A stretch of DNA of 64,000 nt from Streptomyces reniochalinae. GTDB taxonomy: Bacteria; Actinomycetota; Actinomycetes; Streptomycetales; Streptomycetaceae. The stretch spans positions 1 through 64,000 of the forward strand of contig NZ_QOIM01000028.1 in assembly GCF_003323735.1 (NCBI RefSeq). Reading direction: 5' to 3'. The notes below the pieces were generated by a model that did not search any database, was not told the origin of the DNA, and saw nothing but the letters and a program-made list of their open reading frames with translations. A program made the position numbers and the translations under genes. Positions 33,108-40,919 of this stretch are shown here, piece after piece. The first letter of the stretch is position 1; each line of letters opens with the position of its first letter.

Positions 33108-33929
33108 CTACGACCACACGTCGCCGACCCACTCCGGGTGGTCGACGAACGGGTTGCGGTTGTGCTGGAACTGGTCGTATATGACGTCGTTGCGCCGCTT
33201 CTCGAAGTCGTCCGGCGGGTCCTGCTCGCTCCACTGCTTCAGTACGGACAGGCGCCCCAGGTTGGGCGCTGAGCCGTTGTCCACCTTGTCGTTGGGTTCC
33301 AGGTCGGGGTGGGAGTCGTCGCCGTCATAGCGGACGGCCATGTACAGCACCATGCGGGCCACGTCGCCCTTGACCTCGTCACGCGGCTCGAACGAGTCGC
33401 CGTCGGTGAAGTTGCCCGGCGCCTCGCCGACTTCCTCGCCTCCCTCGTCGAAGTCCTTGTTGCCGCGCTCGCTGTTCACGCTGACGTCCGTGGGGCGCAG
33501 GTGGTGGACGTCCGTGCCGGGGCCCGGCGAGGTCCCGAAGTCGCCGTGGGACTTGGCCCACACGTGTTCGCGGTTCCACTGGTCGGCTCCTCCGCCGTTG
33601 TCGTCGGCGCTCTGCGAGCGGCCGGAGTAGAGGAGGACGACCTTTGAGGAGTCGGCCGGGTCCTGGTCGGTGGCCTTGAGCGCGTCCCACACCTGGTCGT
33701 AGGAGAGCGTCTCGGACTCTTTGATGATGCCGTGCAGCGCCGTCTTGAGCTCCGGGCCCGTCTTGCCCTCGGCGTCGTTGTAGTAGTCGTCGGGCGCGGC
33801 GTAGGGGGAGGCCGCGGGGGAGTGGGGGGAATCAGGGCTGAGCGGCATCGCCGCCACCGGCGCCTGGGCCAGCGCCAGCAGCGTCGCGGTACCGAGGGTG
33901 GCAGCCAGAGGAGCGCGAAGAGCACGCAT
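33108..33929 (-). CDS. Secreted endonuclease I (EndA/NucM family)
   Basis: A 273-residue nuclease with a signal peptide (MRALRAPLAATLGTATLLALAQAPVAA). The mature protein starts after a Pro/Ser spacer and has YYNDAEGKTGPELKTALHGII, the beta-beta-alpha metal active site QWNREHVWAKSHGDFG, TDVHHLRPTDVSVNSERGNKDFD and RGDVARMVLYMAVRY-type segments, all characteristic of endonuclease I. The HV in NREHVW and HHLRP supply the catalytic His and metal ligands. It likely degrades extracellular DNA for nutrients. The ATG at 33929 has GAGAGGA upstream; the start is a clear signal-peptide start. Confidence 0.92.
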   Translation of the reverse strand: MRALRAPLAATLGTATLLALAQAPVAAMPLSPDSPHSPAASPYAAPDDYYNDAEGKTGPELKTALHGIIKESETLSYDQVWDALKATDQDPADSSKVVLLYSGRSQSADDNGGGADQWNREHVWAKSHGDFGTSPGPGTDVHHLRPTDVSVNSERGNKDFDEGGEEVGEAPGNFTDGDSFEPRDEVKGDVARMVLYMAVRYDGDDSHPDLEPNDKVDNGSAPNLGRLSVLKQWSEQDPPDDFEKRRNDVIYDQFQHNRNPFVDHPEWVGDVWS

Positions 33930-34357
33930 GGGGGTCCTCTCGACGGTGCGGTCCCGCCTCCGGGGCGTCAACGGCTCCGGGAGCGGCCCGCATTGGGCAT
34001 GTGACCGGGCAGCCTGCCACACTTTCGAACACGTGCAAGGGGGGCACGTGTTCGCGGCGGTGTGCTGTGCGCGCCCCGGCGGGGCCTGCGGCGCGCGTCG
34101 GCCCCCGTCCGTGCGGGGTGGGCTCGCCGTTCGCCGAAGCGTTCAAATTCATTCACGGAGCGGTCAGTTCCGAAACGGCGCCGGTCATTATGCGTGTACT
34201 CCTGGCATGTTCCAGTGGAATTTGCCGGAACGCACGACCCCTGGCATGCGAATGCGTAGCGTCAGCCTCACCGTCCGTGTCCGGGCGGTACCAACCGTCG
34301 TTCGTGTGCCGTGCCGTGCCGTGCCGTGCCGTGCCGTGCCGGGGAGGGGGTACCAGC
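33930..34357 (+). promoter_or_regulatory. Regulatory gap before the roadblock cluster
   Basis: No gene in 428 bases. The stretch 34140-34260 is the most A/T-rich nearby and probably holds the promoter. It contains the palindrome TTCCA-G-TGGAA (34211-34221) and the direct repeat CCTGGCATG at 34202-34210 and 34241-34249. The (GTGCC)7 run follows, immediately before the ribosome site. Confidence 0.4.
34306..34340 (+). repeat. (GTGCC)7 pentanucleotide repeat
   Basis: Seven perfect tandem copies of GTGCC end 17 bases before the GTG start of the first roadblock gene and abut its G-rich ribosome site, so a change in copy number could alter the leader. Confidence 0.95.
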
Positions 34358-34768
34358 GTGTCCGGAATCGACGCATGCCTGCTCGAGGTGATGCGCTTAC
34401 CCGGTGCGCGCAGTGCCGCCGTCGTCGACTGGATCAGCGGGCTGGCGCTCGGGGTCGCGGGGGACGCGCCCGGCGGCGACCACGAGGCGGCCGCCTGCGA
34501 GACGGCCGAACTGGCCCGCATGGTCGCCGAGAACCGCTCGTTCGGACCGCTCGCCCAACCCACCGCACCGCCCCCGCAACACCTGGGCGGCGCACCGGCC
34601 GTCGAGGACGTCATCGCGACGAACCGCGACAGCTACCACCTGCTGCGGTTCGTCACCGGCGCGCTCGAAGGCACCGTCTTCCTCCACCTGTGGCTCGCCC
34701 GCGACGAGGGGAACCTCGCACTGGCCCGCATCCGGCTCGGGGAGATAGCGGATCGGATGGTGCTCTGA
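34358..34768 (+). CDS. Roadblock/LC7-like protein, first of cluster
   Basis: A 136-residue protein similar to the third roadblock protein of this cluster: GARSAAVVDWISGLALGVAG against GAIGVALVDYTSGMALGTVG, SYHLLRFVTGALEGTVFLHLWL against QYHLIRLLRAKSGNGLFLYIAL, then DEGNLALARIRLGEIADRM against KSNLAMARHQLRRIEANLEV. Roadblock domains form dimers and often work with small GTPases or as scaffolds. The GTG at 34358 follows GGGGAGGG. Codon 14 is TTA (34397-34399), implying bldA dependence. The stop shares one base with the next start. Confidence 0.78.
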   Translation: MSGIDACLLEVMRLPGARSAAVVDWISGLALGVAGDAPGGDHEAAACETAELARMVAENRSFGPLAQPTAPPPQHLGGAPAVEDVIATNRDSYHLLRFVTGALEGTVFLHLWLARDEGNLALARIRLGEIADRMVL

Positions 34769-36078
34769 TGCGGTACGCCGTTCCGCTGCCCGTCCCCGTC
34801 CTCGGCCCCGCGGCCGCACCCCTGCTGAGGGTGCCGCCCGAGCCAGGACAGCAGCGTCCCCCTCGCCCCCGTCCGGCCCAGGCCCCCCGTACGGGCGCCG
34901 TCCCCACCCCCGAGGAGCGGCGCGCCCCGGCGCGCCCCGCCCAGGACGTCTCTCCGCGCGACGTCGAGTCCCACGCCGGCGCCCCGTCGATGCTGCGCCG
35001 GCTCGCCCAGGAGCGGGCAACCGGCGCTTTCACGCGGGCAGGAGGCACCCTCTTCCTGGTCGAGGGGCGGGTCGCACACGCGGAGAGTCCGGCGGCGCCC
35101 GCGCTCGAACTCCTGCTGGCGGCCGCCGGGGTGTCCTCCCGCGCAGGTCGGCATCACCCCACGGCCCCTACGGATGCCGTTTCCGCGAATCTCGTCCCGC
35201 CGGCCGATGCGGACACCCACGCGATCCGGTGCCTCGTCGAGGCGGGCCGCGTGCCGGGCGGGATGCTGGAGCTGTGCGCACGCCTCGCGCTGTACGACGC
35301 CGCGTTCTTCGTGCTGGAGTCCGCGGGCGGGCCCGGGCGCTTCCGCAAGGGGGTGCGGCACTGGCTGGAGGGCATCGCAGCCGGTGCCGGTGCCGGTGCC
35401 GGTGCCGGTGCCGGTTCCGTGACGCTCGCGGCAGCGGAGCGGGAGACGGTACGCCGCCGGGCGCTTCTCGACCGCGTCTGGCCCGACGCGCGCCTGGACG
35501 TCCTGCCGCCCGTACCGACCGCGGCAGCGGCCCGACCCTTCACGGGACCGGGCACGTCCGGGGCGCCGGTGCGCACGGCGGCGGGCGGCTCGGCCGTGCC
35601 GGTGCCCGCGCGCCGCCTCGCGGTGCTGGAACTGGCCGACGGCGTGCGCAACGCCACCGACATGGCGCGGGCCCTGGGTCGGCCCGCCTTCCACACCCTC
35701 ATGGACCTGCGCAGGCTGGCGGCCGCCGGGCTGGTCGTACCGCAGCGCGCCGGGGCCCTGGCCGGCACGGACACCCCGGCTCGGCCCGTCGAGCCCGCGC
35801 CCGTCCGGTTACCGGAGGCGACCCCGCCGCCGTCCCCGGCGAACGTCCCCCCGCACGCCACGGTGGCCGACGCGCCCCCGGCCACGCTGGGCGACTCGCC
35901 CCCGGCCACGCTGGGCGACCCGTCTCCGGCCACGACACCTGACCCGCCCTCGGCTGCGACGGCTGACCCGTACTCGGCCGACCCGGGGGAGGGGGCCGAC
36001 GTGTCGCCGCCCGCCGTGTTCCCCGACCCGGACGTCGCGCTGCTGCGCCGGCTCAGGGACGCACTGGAGGCGCTGTGA
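34768..36078 (+). CDS. DUF4388-like protein with winged-helix-like C-terminal region
   Basis: A 436-residue protein. After a Pro-rich N-terminus, residues ~72-115 (SMLRRLAQERATGAFTRAGG, TLFLVEGRVAHAESPAAPAL) resemble the DUF4388 (PATAN-like) sensor/scaffold domain. The middle contains an Ala-Gly repeat (AGAGAGAGAG) coded by (GCCGGT)6. Around 285-325, RRLAVLELADGVRNATDMARALGR then LMDLRRLAAAGLVVPQ looks like a winged helix. A Pro/Ala/Thr-rich tail with repeated SPPATLGD follows. ATG 34768 overlaps the previous stop and its own stop overlaps the next start, so all are co-translated. Codon 348 is TTA (35809-35811). The biochemical function is unknown. Confidence 0.65.
   Translation: MRYAVPLPVPVLGPAAAPLLRVPPEPGQQRPPRPRPAQAPRTGAVPTPEERRAPARPAQDVSPRDVESHAGAPSMLRRLAQERATGAFTRAGGTLFLVEGRVAHAESPAAPALELLLAAAGVSSRAGRHHPTAPTDAVSANLVPPADADTHAIRCLVEAGRVPGGMLELCARLALYDAAFFVLESAGGPGRFRKGVRHWLEGIAAGAGAGAGAGAGSVTLAAAERETVRRRALLDRVWPDARLDVLPPVPTAAAARPFTGPGTSGAPVRTAAGGSAVPVPARRLAVLELADGVRNATDMARALGRPAFHTLMDLRRLAAAGLVVPQRAGALAGTDTPARPVEPAPVRLPEATPPPSPANVPPHATVADAPPATLGDSPPATLGDPSPATTPDPPSAATADPYSADPGEGADVSPPAVFPDPDVALLRRLRDALEAL
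35380..35415 (+). repeat. (GCCGGT)6 in-frame hexanucleotide repeat
   Basis: Six perfect copies code for alternating Ala-Gly in the DUF4388-like protein. Copy-number change would lengthen or shorten a flexible linker without breaking the frame. Confidence 0.9.
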
Positions 36079-36677
36079 TCAGCAGGTTCCGGCAGCGTGC
36101 CGAAAGGAGAGTGCTCGTGGCGGCGGAGCCGGGCGTGAGCGAGGAGTTGCACGGGCTGCTGGCCAGAGTTCCGCAGATCGGCGGGGCGTTGGCCGCCACC
36201 GTGGACGGGTTCGTCCTCGCCGAGGCGCTCGGTCCCGTACGGACAGCGCGGACCGCCCAAACGGGCCACGACGGCCAGGCCGCGCTGCGGCCCGACGCGG
36301 AGCCGCTGGCCGCTTTGACCGCCGCCGCGCTGGGGCTGGCCTTCCGGATGAACGAGGCGACGGGCCGCGGTGCCTTCCGTGAGCTGCTGATCCACGGGGA
36401 GCTGGGGTATGTCGCCACGTACGCGGCGGGCCCTTCCGCCGTGCTCACGCTCCTCGCGGACGACCGTGCCAACGTCGGCCGCCTGCATCTGGAGGGCCGG
36501 CGGACCGCGGGGCGCATCGCTGCGACTCTCGCCGCCTCCCGGCACTCACCGCCTTTGCCGGCGGCCTCGCCCCCGGCTTCGGCCGGTGGCGCCGTCGTCG
36601 CCCGCGACTCTCCCGAGGACGAGTCCCGCAGGCCACCGCTCGAACGGCGCAGGCGGAACCCTCCGTCGCCGCCGTGA
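36075..36677 (+). CDS. Roadblock/LC7-domain protein, second of cluster
   Basis: A 200-residue protein. Residues ~20-150 form a roadblock domain: EELHGLLARVPQIGGALAATVDGFVLAEAL, AALTAAALGLAFRMNEATGRG, RELLIHGELGYVATYAAG and AVLTLLADDRANVGRLHLEG. The C-terminal 45 residues are Ser/Pro/Arg-rich and disordered. The GTG at 36075 overlaps the preceding stop (GTGA). An internal GTG at 36117 would remove only a basic N-terminal tail, so the true start is uncertain. Confidence 0.78.
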   Translation: MISRFRQRAERRVLVAAEPGVSEELHGLLARVPQIGGALAATVDGFVLAEALGPVRTARTAQTGHDGQAALRPDAEPLAALTAAALGLAFRMNEATGRGAFRELLIHGELGYVATYAAGPSAVLTLLADDRANVGRLHLEGRRTAGRIAATLAASRHSPPLPAASPPASAGGAVVARDSPEDESRRPPLERRRRNPPSPP

Positions 36678-36744
36678 CATGCGGGCCAACCGCACCACTA
36701 CCCGCGAACCGCACCACCCACCCGACGAAAGGCGGCACAGCGTC

Positions 36745-37119
36745 ATGGCCAACACCGAAGCCTCCCTCAAGGAAGCGATGGGCAGCATCGACGGCGCGAT
36801 CGGGGTGGCCCTGGTCGACTACACCAGCGGCATGGCCCTGGGAACCGTCGGCGGCGGCAAGAACTTCGACCTGGAGGTCGCCGCGGCCGGGAACACGGAC
36901 GTCGTACGCGCCAAGCTGCGCACGATGGAACACCTCGGACTCCAGGACGAGATCGAGGACATCCTGATCACCCTCGGCACGCAGTACCACCTGATCCGCC
37001 TGCTGAGAGCCAAGAGCGGCAACGGACTGTTCCTCTACATCGCCCTGGACGCGGGCAAGTCCAACCTGGCCATGGCGCGGCACCAGTTGCGCCGGATCGA
37101 GGCGAACCTGGAGGTGTGA
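36745..37119 (+). CDS. Roadblock/LC7-domain protein, third of cluster
   Basis: A 124-residue protein that is almost entirely a roadblock domain: LKEAMGSIDGAIGVALVDYTSGMALG, NFDLEVAAAGNTDVVRAKLRTM, IEDILITLGTQYHLIRLLR and NGLFLYIALDAGKSNLAMARHQL. It is the best conserved of the three and lacks tails. It follows the previous gene by 67 bases and has its own AAAGG site at a proper distance. A strong terminator ends the cluster. Unlike Streptomyces conservons (cvnA-D) there is no nearby GTPase, DUF742 protein or sensor kinase. Confidence 0.85.
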   Translation: MANTEASLKEAMGSIDGAIGVALVDYTSGMALGTVGGGKNFDLEVAAAGNTDVVRAKLRTMEHLGLQDEIEDILITLGTQYHLIRLLRAKSGNGLFLYIALDAGKSNLAMARHQLRRIEANLEV

Positions 37120-37138
37120 GAGACCCGGCAGTACCCGC

Positions 37139-37196
37139 CGCGCCTCTCCCGCCCGGCAGAGCGCCCGTCGGGGCGCTCTGCCGGAGCGGGGAGGCG
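37139..37196. terminator. Strong bidirectional terminator
   Basis: A perfect 14-base stem (37153-37166 with 37171-37184) has a GTCG tetraloop, and outer arms (from about 37139 and up to about 37196) pair further. It lies between the convergent roadblock cluster and secDF gene. Confidence 0.9.
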
Positions 37197-37218
37197 CGGT
37201 GCGGCATGCCGGGCGGGC

Positions 37219-39492
37219 TCAGGAGCGCCGCACCGGCTTCGCCGTGCGGGGCTTCTTGGCGGTGTCGCCGGTGAGCGTCACCGCCAGGGGGGTGGCGGTG
37301 AAGACGGACGACCAGGTGCCGACGACGATCCCGATGAGCAGCGCCAGGGCGAAGTCGGTGAGGGAGTCGCCGCCCAGGACGGCCAGCGCGGAGAGGATGA
37401 ACACCGCGCCGAGACCGGTGTTGACGGTGCGGGGCAGTGTTTGCAGGACCGCTTGGTTCGCCAGCTCGGGGAAGGGCACGGTGCGGCGTCCCCTGCCCAG
37501 CTCCCTGAGCCGGTCGAAGACGACGATGGAGTCGTTGACGGAGTAACCGATGACGGTGAGGAGCGCGGCCAGGAACACCCCGTCGAGTGGTTTGCCGAGC
37601 CAGGCGAAGATCCCGACGAGCACGAGGACGTCGTGCGCCATGGCGACCACCGCCGCCGAGCCGAGCAGCCAGCGGAAGCGTGCCGCGAGGTAGAGGAGTT
37701 GCGAGCCCAGGGCCACCGTCAGGGCGATGAGCGCTCCTTGGCGCAGTTCCTCGCCGATGCTGGGCCCGACCACCTCGTCGCGCAGTTTCTCCGCCTGTCC
37801 GGCCAGGCCGCTCACCGTCTCGGTGACCTGGTCCTCCTCCGCGTTGGTCAGTTCGTCCGTGCGCACCGTGAGGTTGTCGTCCCCGGAGGACTGGACGACC
37901 GCGCGCGGGAAGCCGGCGTCGGCGAGGGCGGCTCGCGCCCGGTCCGGGTCGACGGGGTCGGTGGTGGTGTACTCGATGAGGCGTCCTCCGGTGAACTCGA
38001 CGCCCAGGTCCAGGCCGCGCACGGCGATGCCCGAGGTGGCGAGCAGGACGGCGGCCGCGGAGGCGGCCAGCCACCGCCGCGGGTGGCGCATCAGGTGCGG
38101 GTTGCGGCGCAGCAGCCGGGCCCGCACCGCTCCGGCCCCCGCGATGCCCGACAGCCGGGGACGCTGCCGCAGCACGCGGCGCGAGGCCGCGAACTCGGCG
38201 AGCACCCGCGTGATCACCAGGGCGCTGAACATGGACGCGAGGACGCCGATGCCCAGGGTGACTCCGAAGCCGCGTACCGGCCCGGAGGCCAGGAAGAACA
38301 GCAGGCCCGCGGCGATGAGGGTGGTGATGTTGGAGTCGGCGATCGCGCTGAACGCGTTGCGGAAGCCGGCCGCGAGGGAGGTCCGGATGCTGGGCCTGCG
38401 ACGGGCCGTGTACTCCTCCCTGGCTCGCTCGAACACGAGGACGTTGGCGTCCACGGCCATGCCGATCGCCAGCACGAACCCGGCCAGTCCCGGCAGGGTC
38501 AAGGTGGCCCCGAGACCGGCCAGCGCGGCGTAGGACAGCAGGCCGTAGCAGGCCAGTGCCACGACGGCCAGCGCCCCCATGAGGCGGTAGACGGCGACGA
38601 CGAACAGGGCGGTCAGCCCGGTGCCGACGACGGCGGCCCACGCGCTGGCTTCGATGGCTTCCGCACCCAGGGTGGGGCCGACGGTGCGCTGTTCGACGGT
38701 CTCGACCGGCACGGGCAGGGCCCCGCCGTTGATGAGGAGGGCCAACTCGCGAGCCTCCTCGTGGCTGAACCGTCCCGTGATCTCGGTGGAGCCGCCGGTG
38801 ATGCCGGTACGGCAGGTGACGGACGGGTCGACCTGCGGCGAGGAGATGACCTTGTCGTCGAGGACGATCGCCACCCGGCGCGCGGGGTCGCCGGGCTGCC
38901 GGCAGGCCGCCTGACCGGTCAGCTCGGCCCACCCGTCACGGCCCTTGCCCTCGAAGTCGACGGTGACGTGCCACCCCGTGCCGCGCTGCTGGTCGATGCG
39001 GGCGTCGGCGCTCTTGACGTCCTCTCCGGTCAGCGAGGCAGCCGCCAGGCGCAGGGGCTCGCCGGAGTCGTCCTTGAGTACCCGCTCGCGGTGGGGGCCG
39101 CGCTCCTTGCCCTTCTGCGTGCCCTTGTCGGTCTTCTCCGCGGCGCCGAGCACCTCGTGGAAGGTCAGCTGTGCGGTACGGCCCAGCACCTCGGTCGCCT
39201 TCTCGGGGTCCTGCACCCCGGGCAGTTCGACGATGATCCGGTTGTCCCCGGACCGGGTGAGCGTGGGTTCGGTGACGCCGAGGGCGTCGATGCGGCCCCG
39301 CAGCACTTCCACGGTGCGGTCGGTCGCCTCGCTGTCGGCGGCCGTCGTGGGGGTCGAGCGGGTTTCCAGAACGATCTGGGTGCCGCCCCGCAGGTCGAGT
39401 CCGAGGCGGACCGGCACGGTGGCGGCGATGAAAACGGAGAGAGCGAGCACGGCGAGTGCGCACAACGCCCTCACGCGCAGGGAACGCGTCAC
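37219..39492 (-). CDS. secDF: SecDF fusion protein (Sec translocase accessory)
   Basis: A 757-residue membrane protein with SecD and SecF joined. The SecD half has RLGLDLRGGTQIVLETR, VEVLRGRIDALGVTEPTLTRSGDNRIIVELPG and AIGMAVDANVLVFERAREEY; the SecF half has LGVEFTGGRLIEYTT and IGYSVNDSIVVFDRLREL with QTLPRTVNTGLGAVFI. Six plus six membrane segments are visible. SecDF uses the proton gradient to pull exported proteins across the membrane. Streptomyces carries separate secD and secF as well, so this is probably the accessory paralogue. GTG 39492 with GGAG is preferred; earlier starts read into non-coding sequence. Confidence 0.93.
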   Translation of the reverse strand: MTRSLRVRALCALAVLALSVFIAATVPVRLGLDLRGGTQIVLETRSTPTTAADSEATDRTVEVLRGRIDALGVTEPTLTRSGDNRIIVELPGVQDPEKATEVLGRTAQLTFHEVLGAAEKTDKGTQKGKERGPHRERVLKDDSGEPLRLAAASLTGEDVKSADARIDQQRGTGWHVTVDFEGKGRDGWAELTGQAACRQPGDPARRVAIVLDDKVISSPQVDPSVTCRTGITGGSTEITGRFSHEEARELALLINGGALPVPVETVEQRTVGPTLGAEAIEASAWAAVVGTGLTALFVVAVYRLMGALAVVALACYGLLSYAALAGLGATLTLPGLAGFVLAIGMAVDANVLVFERAREEYTARRRPSIRTSLAAGFRNAFSAIADSNITTLIAAGLLFFLASGPVRGFGVTLGIGVLASMFSALVITRVLAEFAASRRVLRQRPRLSGIAGAGAVRARLLRRNPHLMRHPRRWLAASAAAVLLATSGIAVRGLDLGVEFTGGRLIEYTTTDPVDPDRARAALADAGFPRAVVQSSGDDNLTVRTDELTNAEEDQVTETVSGLAGQAEKLRDEVVGPSIGEELRQGALIALTVALGSQLLYLAARFRWLLGSAAVVAMAHDVLVLVGIFAWLGKPLDGVFLAALLTVIGYSVNDSIVVFDRLRELGRGRRTVPFPELANQAVLQTLPRTVNTGLGAVFILSALAVLGGDSLTDFALALLIGIVVGTWSSVFTATPLAVTLTGDTAKKPRTAKPVRRS

Positions 39493-39592
39493 AGGGATCT
39501 CCAACAGGCGTGCCGCGGCCACGGCAGGGGCGCAGCGGCAGGAGGAAAGAACGAATCTCAAGAAGGTGAGGAAGGTGAAAAGAGCGAAGGGC

Positions 39593-40165
39593 TCAGATGC
39601 CTGGAGGAGGGGGAGGGCTGCGGCCCCGCTGCGTGGGCTGCTGTTCTCCGTCCGGTACGTCACCGGCGCAGGACGTCGGCCACGGGTTGAGGGGGGCGGG
39701 GCGGATCAGGGGCGCTGAGGGGAGCGCGGCCGCCGGATGGGGCGGGGAGTTCGGCCGCTCCCTGCCGCCGGCGGAGTGGGCCCACGCCGGGGCGGCGCGC
39801 GGGGCCGCGCACTCCTCATCCGGCTGCGTGCACGCCTCCTCGACGGGCGAGGCCGAGGGGACGGTGAAGGCGGAGGTGGCCGGAGAGGCAGGAAGCTCGG
39901 ATGGGAGCAGGGCGGCCGGGGAGATCGAAGACTCGGACGGGACCGAGGCGGCCGGTGAGGCCGAAGAGGTGGACGAGGTGGCGGTGACAGCGAAGGCCGA
40001 CGTGGCGGAGGCGGGCGCGACAGGGGCGGACCACGGCCCGTTCCCCGTACCGGCGTCGCCGGCCAGGCCCGCCCAGAGCGCCAGGAAAGCCGCGAACAGG
40101 GCGAGGAGTGCCCGCACCCGGCAGGCACGGCCACGCGGTGGCGCGGGGCGCGGCGTTCGGCTCAT
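39593..40165 (-). CDS. Ala/Pro/Ser-rich exported or membrane-anchored protein
   Basis: A 190-residue protein of biased composition. A basic N-terminus (SRTPRPAPPRGRACRVR) precedes one hydrophobic helix (ALLALFAAFLALWAGLAG), probably a signal anchor. The rest is low-complexity Ala/Ser/Pro/Thr with two Cys (CTQPDEEC) and ends PPPPPGI. ATG 40165 has a G-rich site. It lies 100 bases upstream of secDF on the same strand, and may be co-transcribed. I recognise no domain; the composition makes a false positive possible, but the frame is the only convincing one in the interval. Confidence 0.5.
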   Translation of the reverse strand: MSRTPRPAPPRGRACRVRALLALFAAFLALWAGLAGDAGTGNGPWSAPVAPASATSAFAVTATSSTSSASPAASVPSESSISPAALLPSELPASPATSAFTVPSASPVEEACTQPDEECAAPRAAPAWAHSAGGRERPNSPPHPAAALPSAPLIRPAPLNPWPTSCAGDVPDGEQQPTQRGRSPPPPPGI

Positions 40166-40262
40166 TCCCCGCCCCCTCCCTCGCAGCGGACTCGCACGGT
40201 GATGTCGGATCGTGTGCCGCACGCCGCGGCCCGTGGGGCGTACGCGCGGCGGCACCGGCGGC

Positions 40263-40919
40263 TCAGGGCTCGATCAGGCCGCACCTGATGGCGTAGCGGG
40301 TGAGCTCCAGGCGGTCGCGCAGACCCAGCTTGTGCAGCAGGTTCGCCCGATGTCGCTGCACCGTCTTGACGCTGATGAACAGCAGTGCGGCGATCTCCTT
40401 GGAGGAGTGTCCTTCCGCGACCAGCTTGAGGACCTCCTCCTCCCGTGCCGTGAGCACCTGGTCGGGCGATTCGTCGCCACGGCGGACGTGTTCGAGATAG
40501 GTGCGGATGAGGGCGGTCACGGCGCCCGGGTAGACGAATGGCTCGTCGCGCATCGCGGCACGGCAGGCGGCGACCAGGTCGCGGTCGGCGACCGACTTGA
40601 GGACGTAGCCCGAGGCTCCGGCCTTCAGCGCCTGGAAGAAGTACTGCTCGTTGTCGTGCATCGTCAGCATCAGCGTCCGTACGCCCGGCTTGAGCGCGGA
40701 CAGCTCCCGTGCCGCCTGTAGCCCGGTCATCCGGGGCATGGCGACGTCGAGCACCGCGAGGTCGAACTCCTCGGTGCGCGCCACGGCGAGGGCCTCGGCC
40801 CCGTCACCCGCCTCGGCCACGACCTTCAGGCCGGGCTCGCCGTCCAGAATCAGGCGCACCCCGCGGCGGACGAGGGTGTGGTCGTCGGCGAGGAGGATCC
40901 GGACCGGGGTGTCAGACAT
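40263..40919 (-). CDS. NarL/LuxR-type response regulator
   Basis: A 218-residue two-component regulator. Receiver: VRILLADDHTLVRRGVRLIL with the acidic pocket D11/D12, phosphorylated Asp in DLAVLDVAMPRMTG (~residue 57) and Lys in YVLKSVADRDL. Output: LuxR-type HTH in LTAREEEVLKLVAEGHSSKEIAALLFISVKTVQRH. Its ATG at 40919 overlaps the upstream kinase gene by 8 bases, so kinase and regulator are coupled. Target genes are unknown; the adjacent divergent DksA-like operon is a candidate. Confidence 0.95.
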   Translation of the reverse strand: MSDTPVRILLADDHTLVRRGVRLILDGEPGLKVVAEAGDGAEALAVARTEEFDLAVLDVAMPRMTGLQAARELSALKPGVRTLMLTMHDNEQYFFQALKAGASGYVLKSVADRDLVAACRAAMRDEPFVYPGAVTALIRTYLEHVRRGDESPDQVLTAREEEVLKLVAEGHSSKEIAALLFISVKTVQRHRANLLHKLGLRDRLELTRYAIRCGLIEP

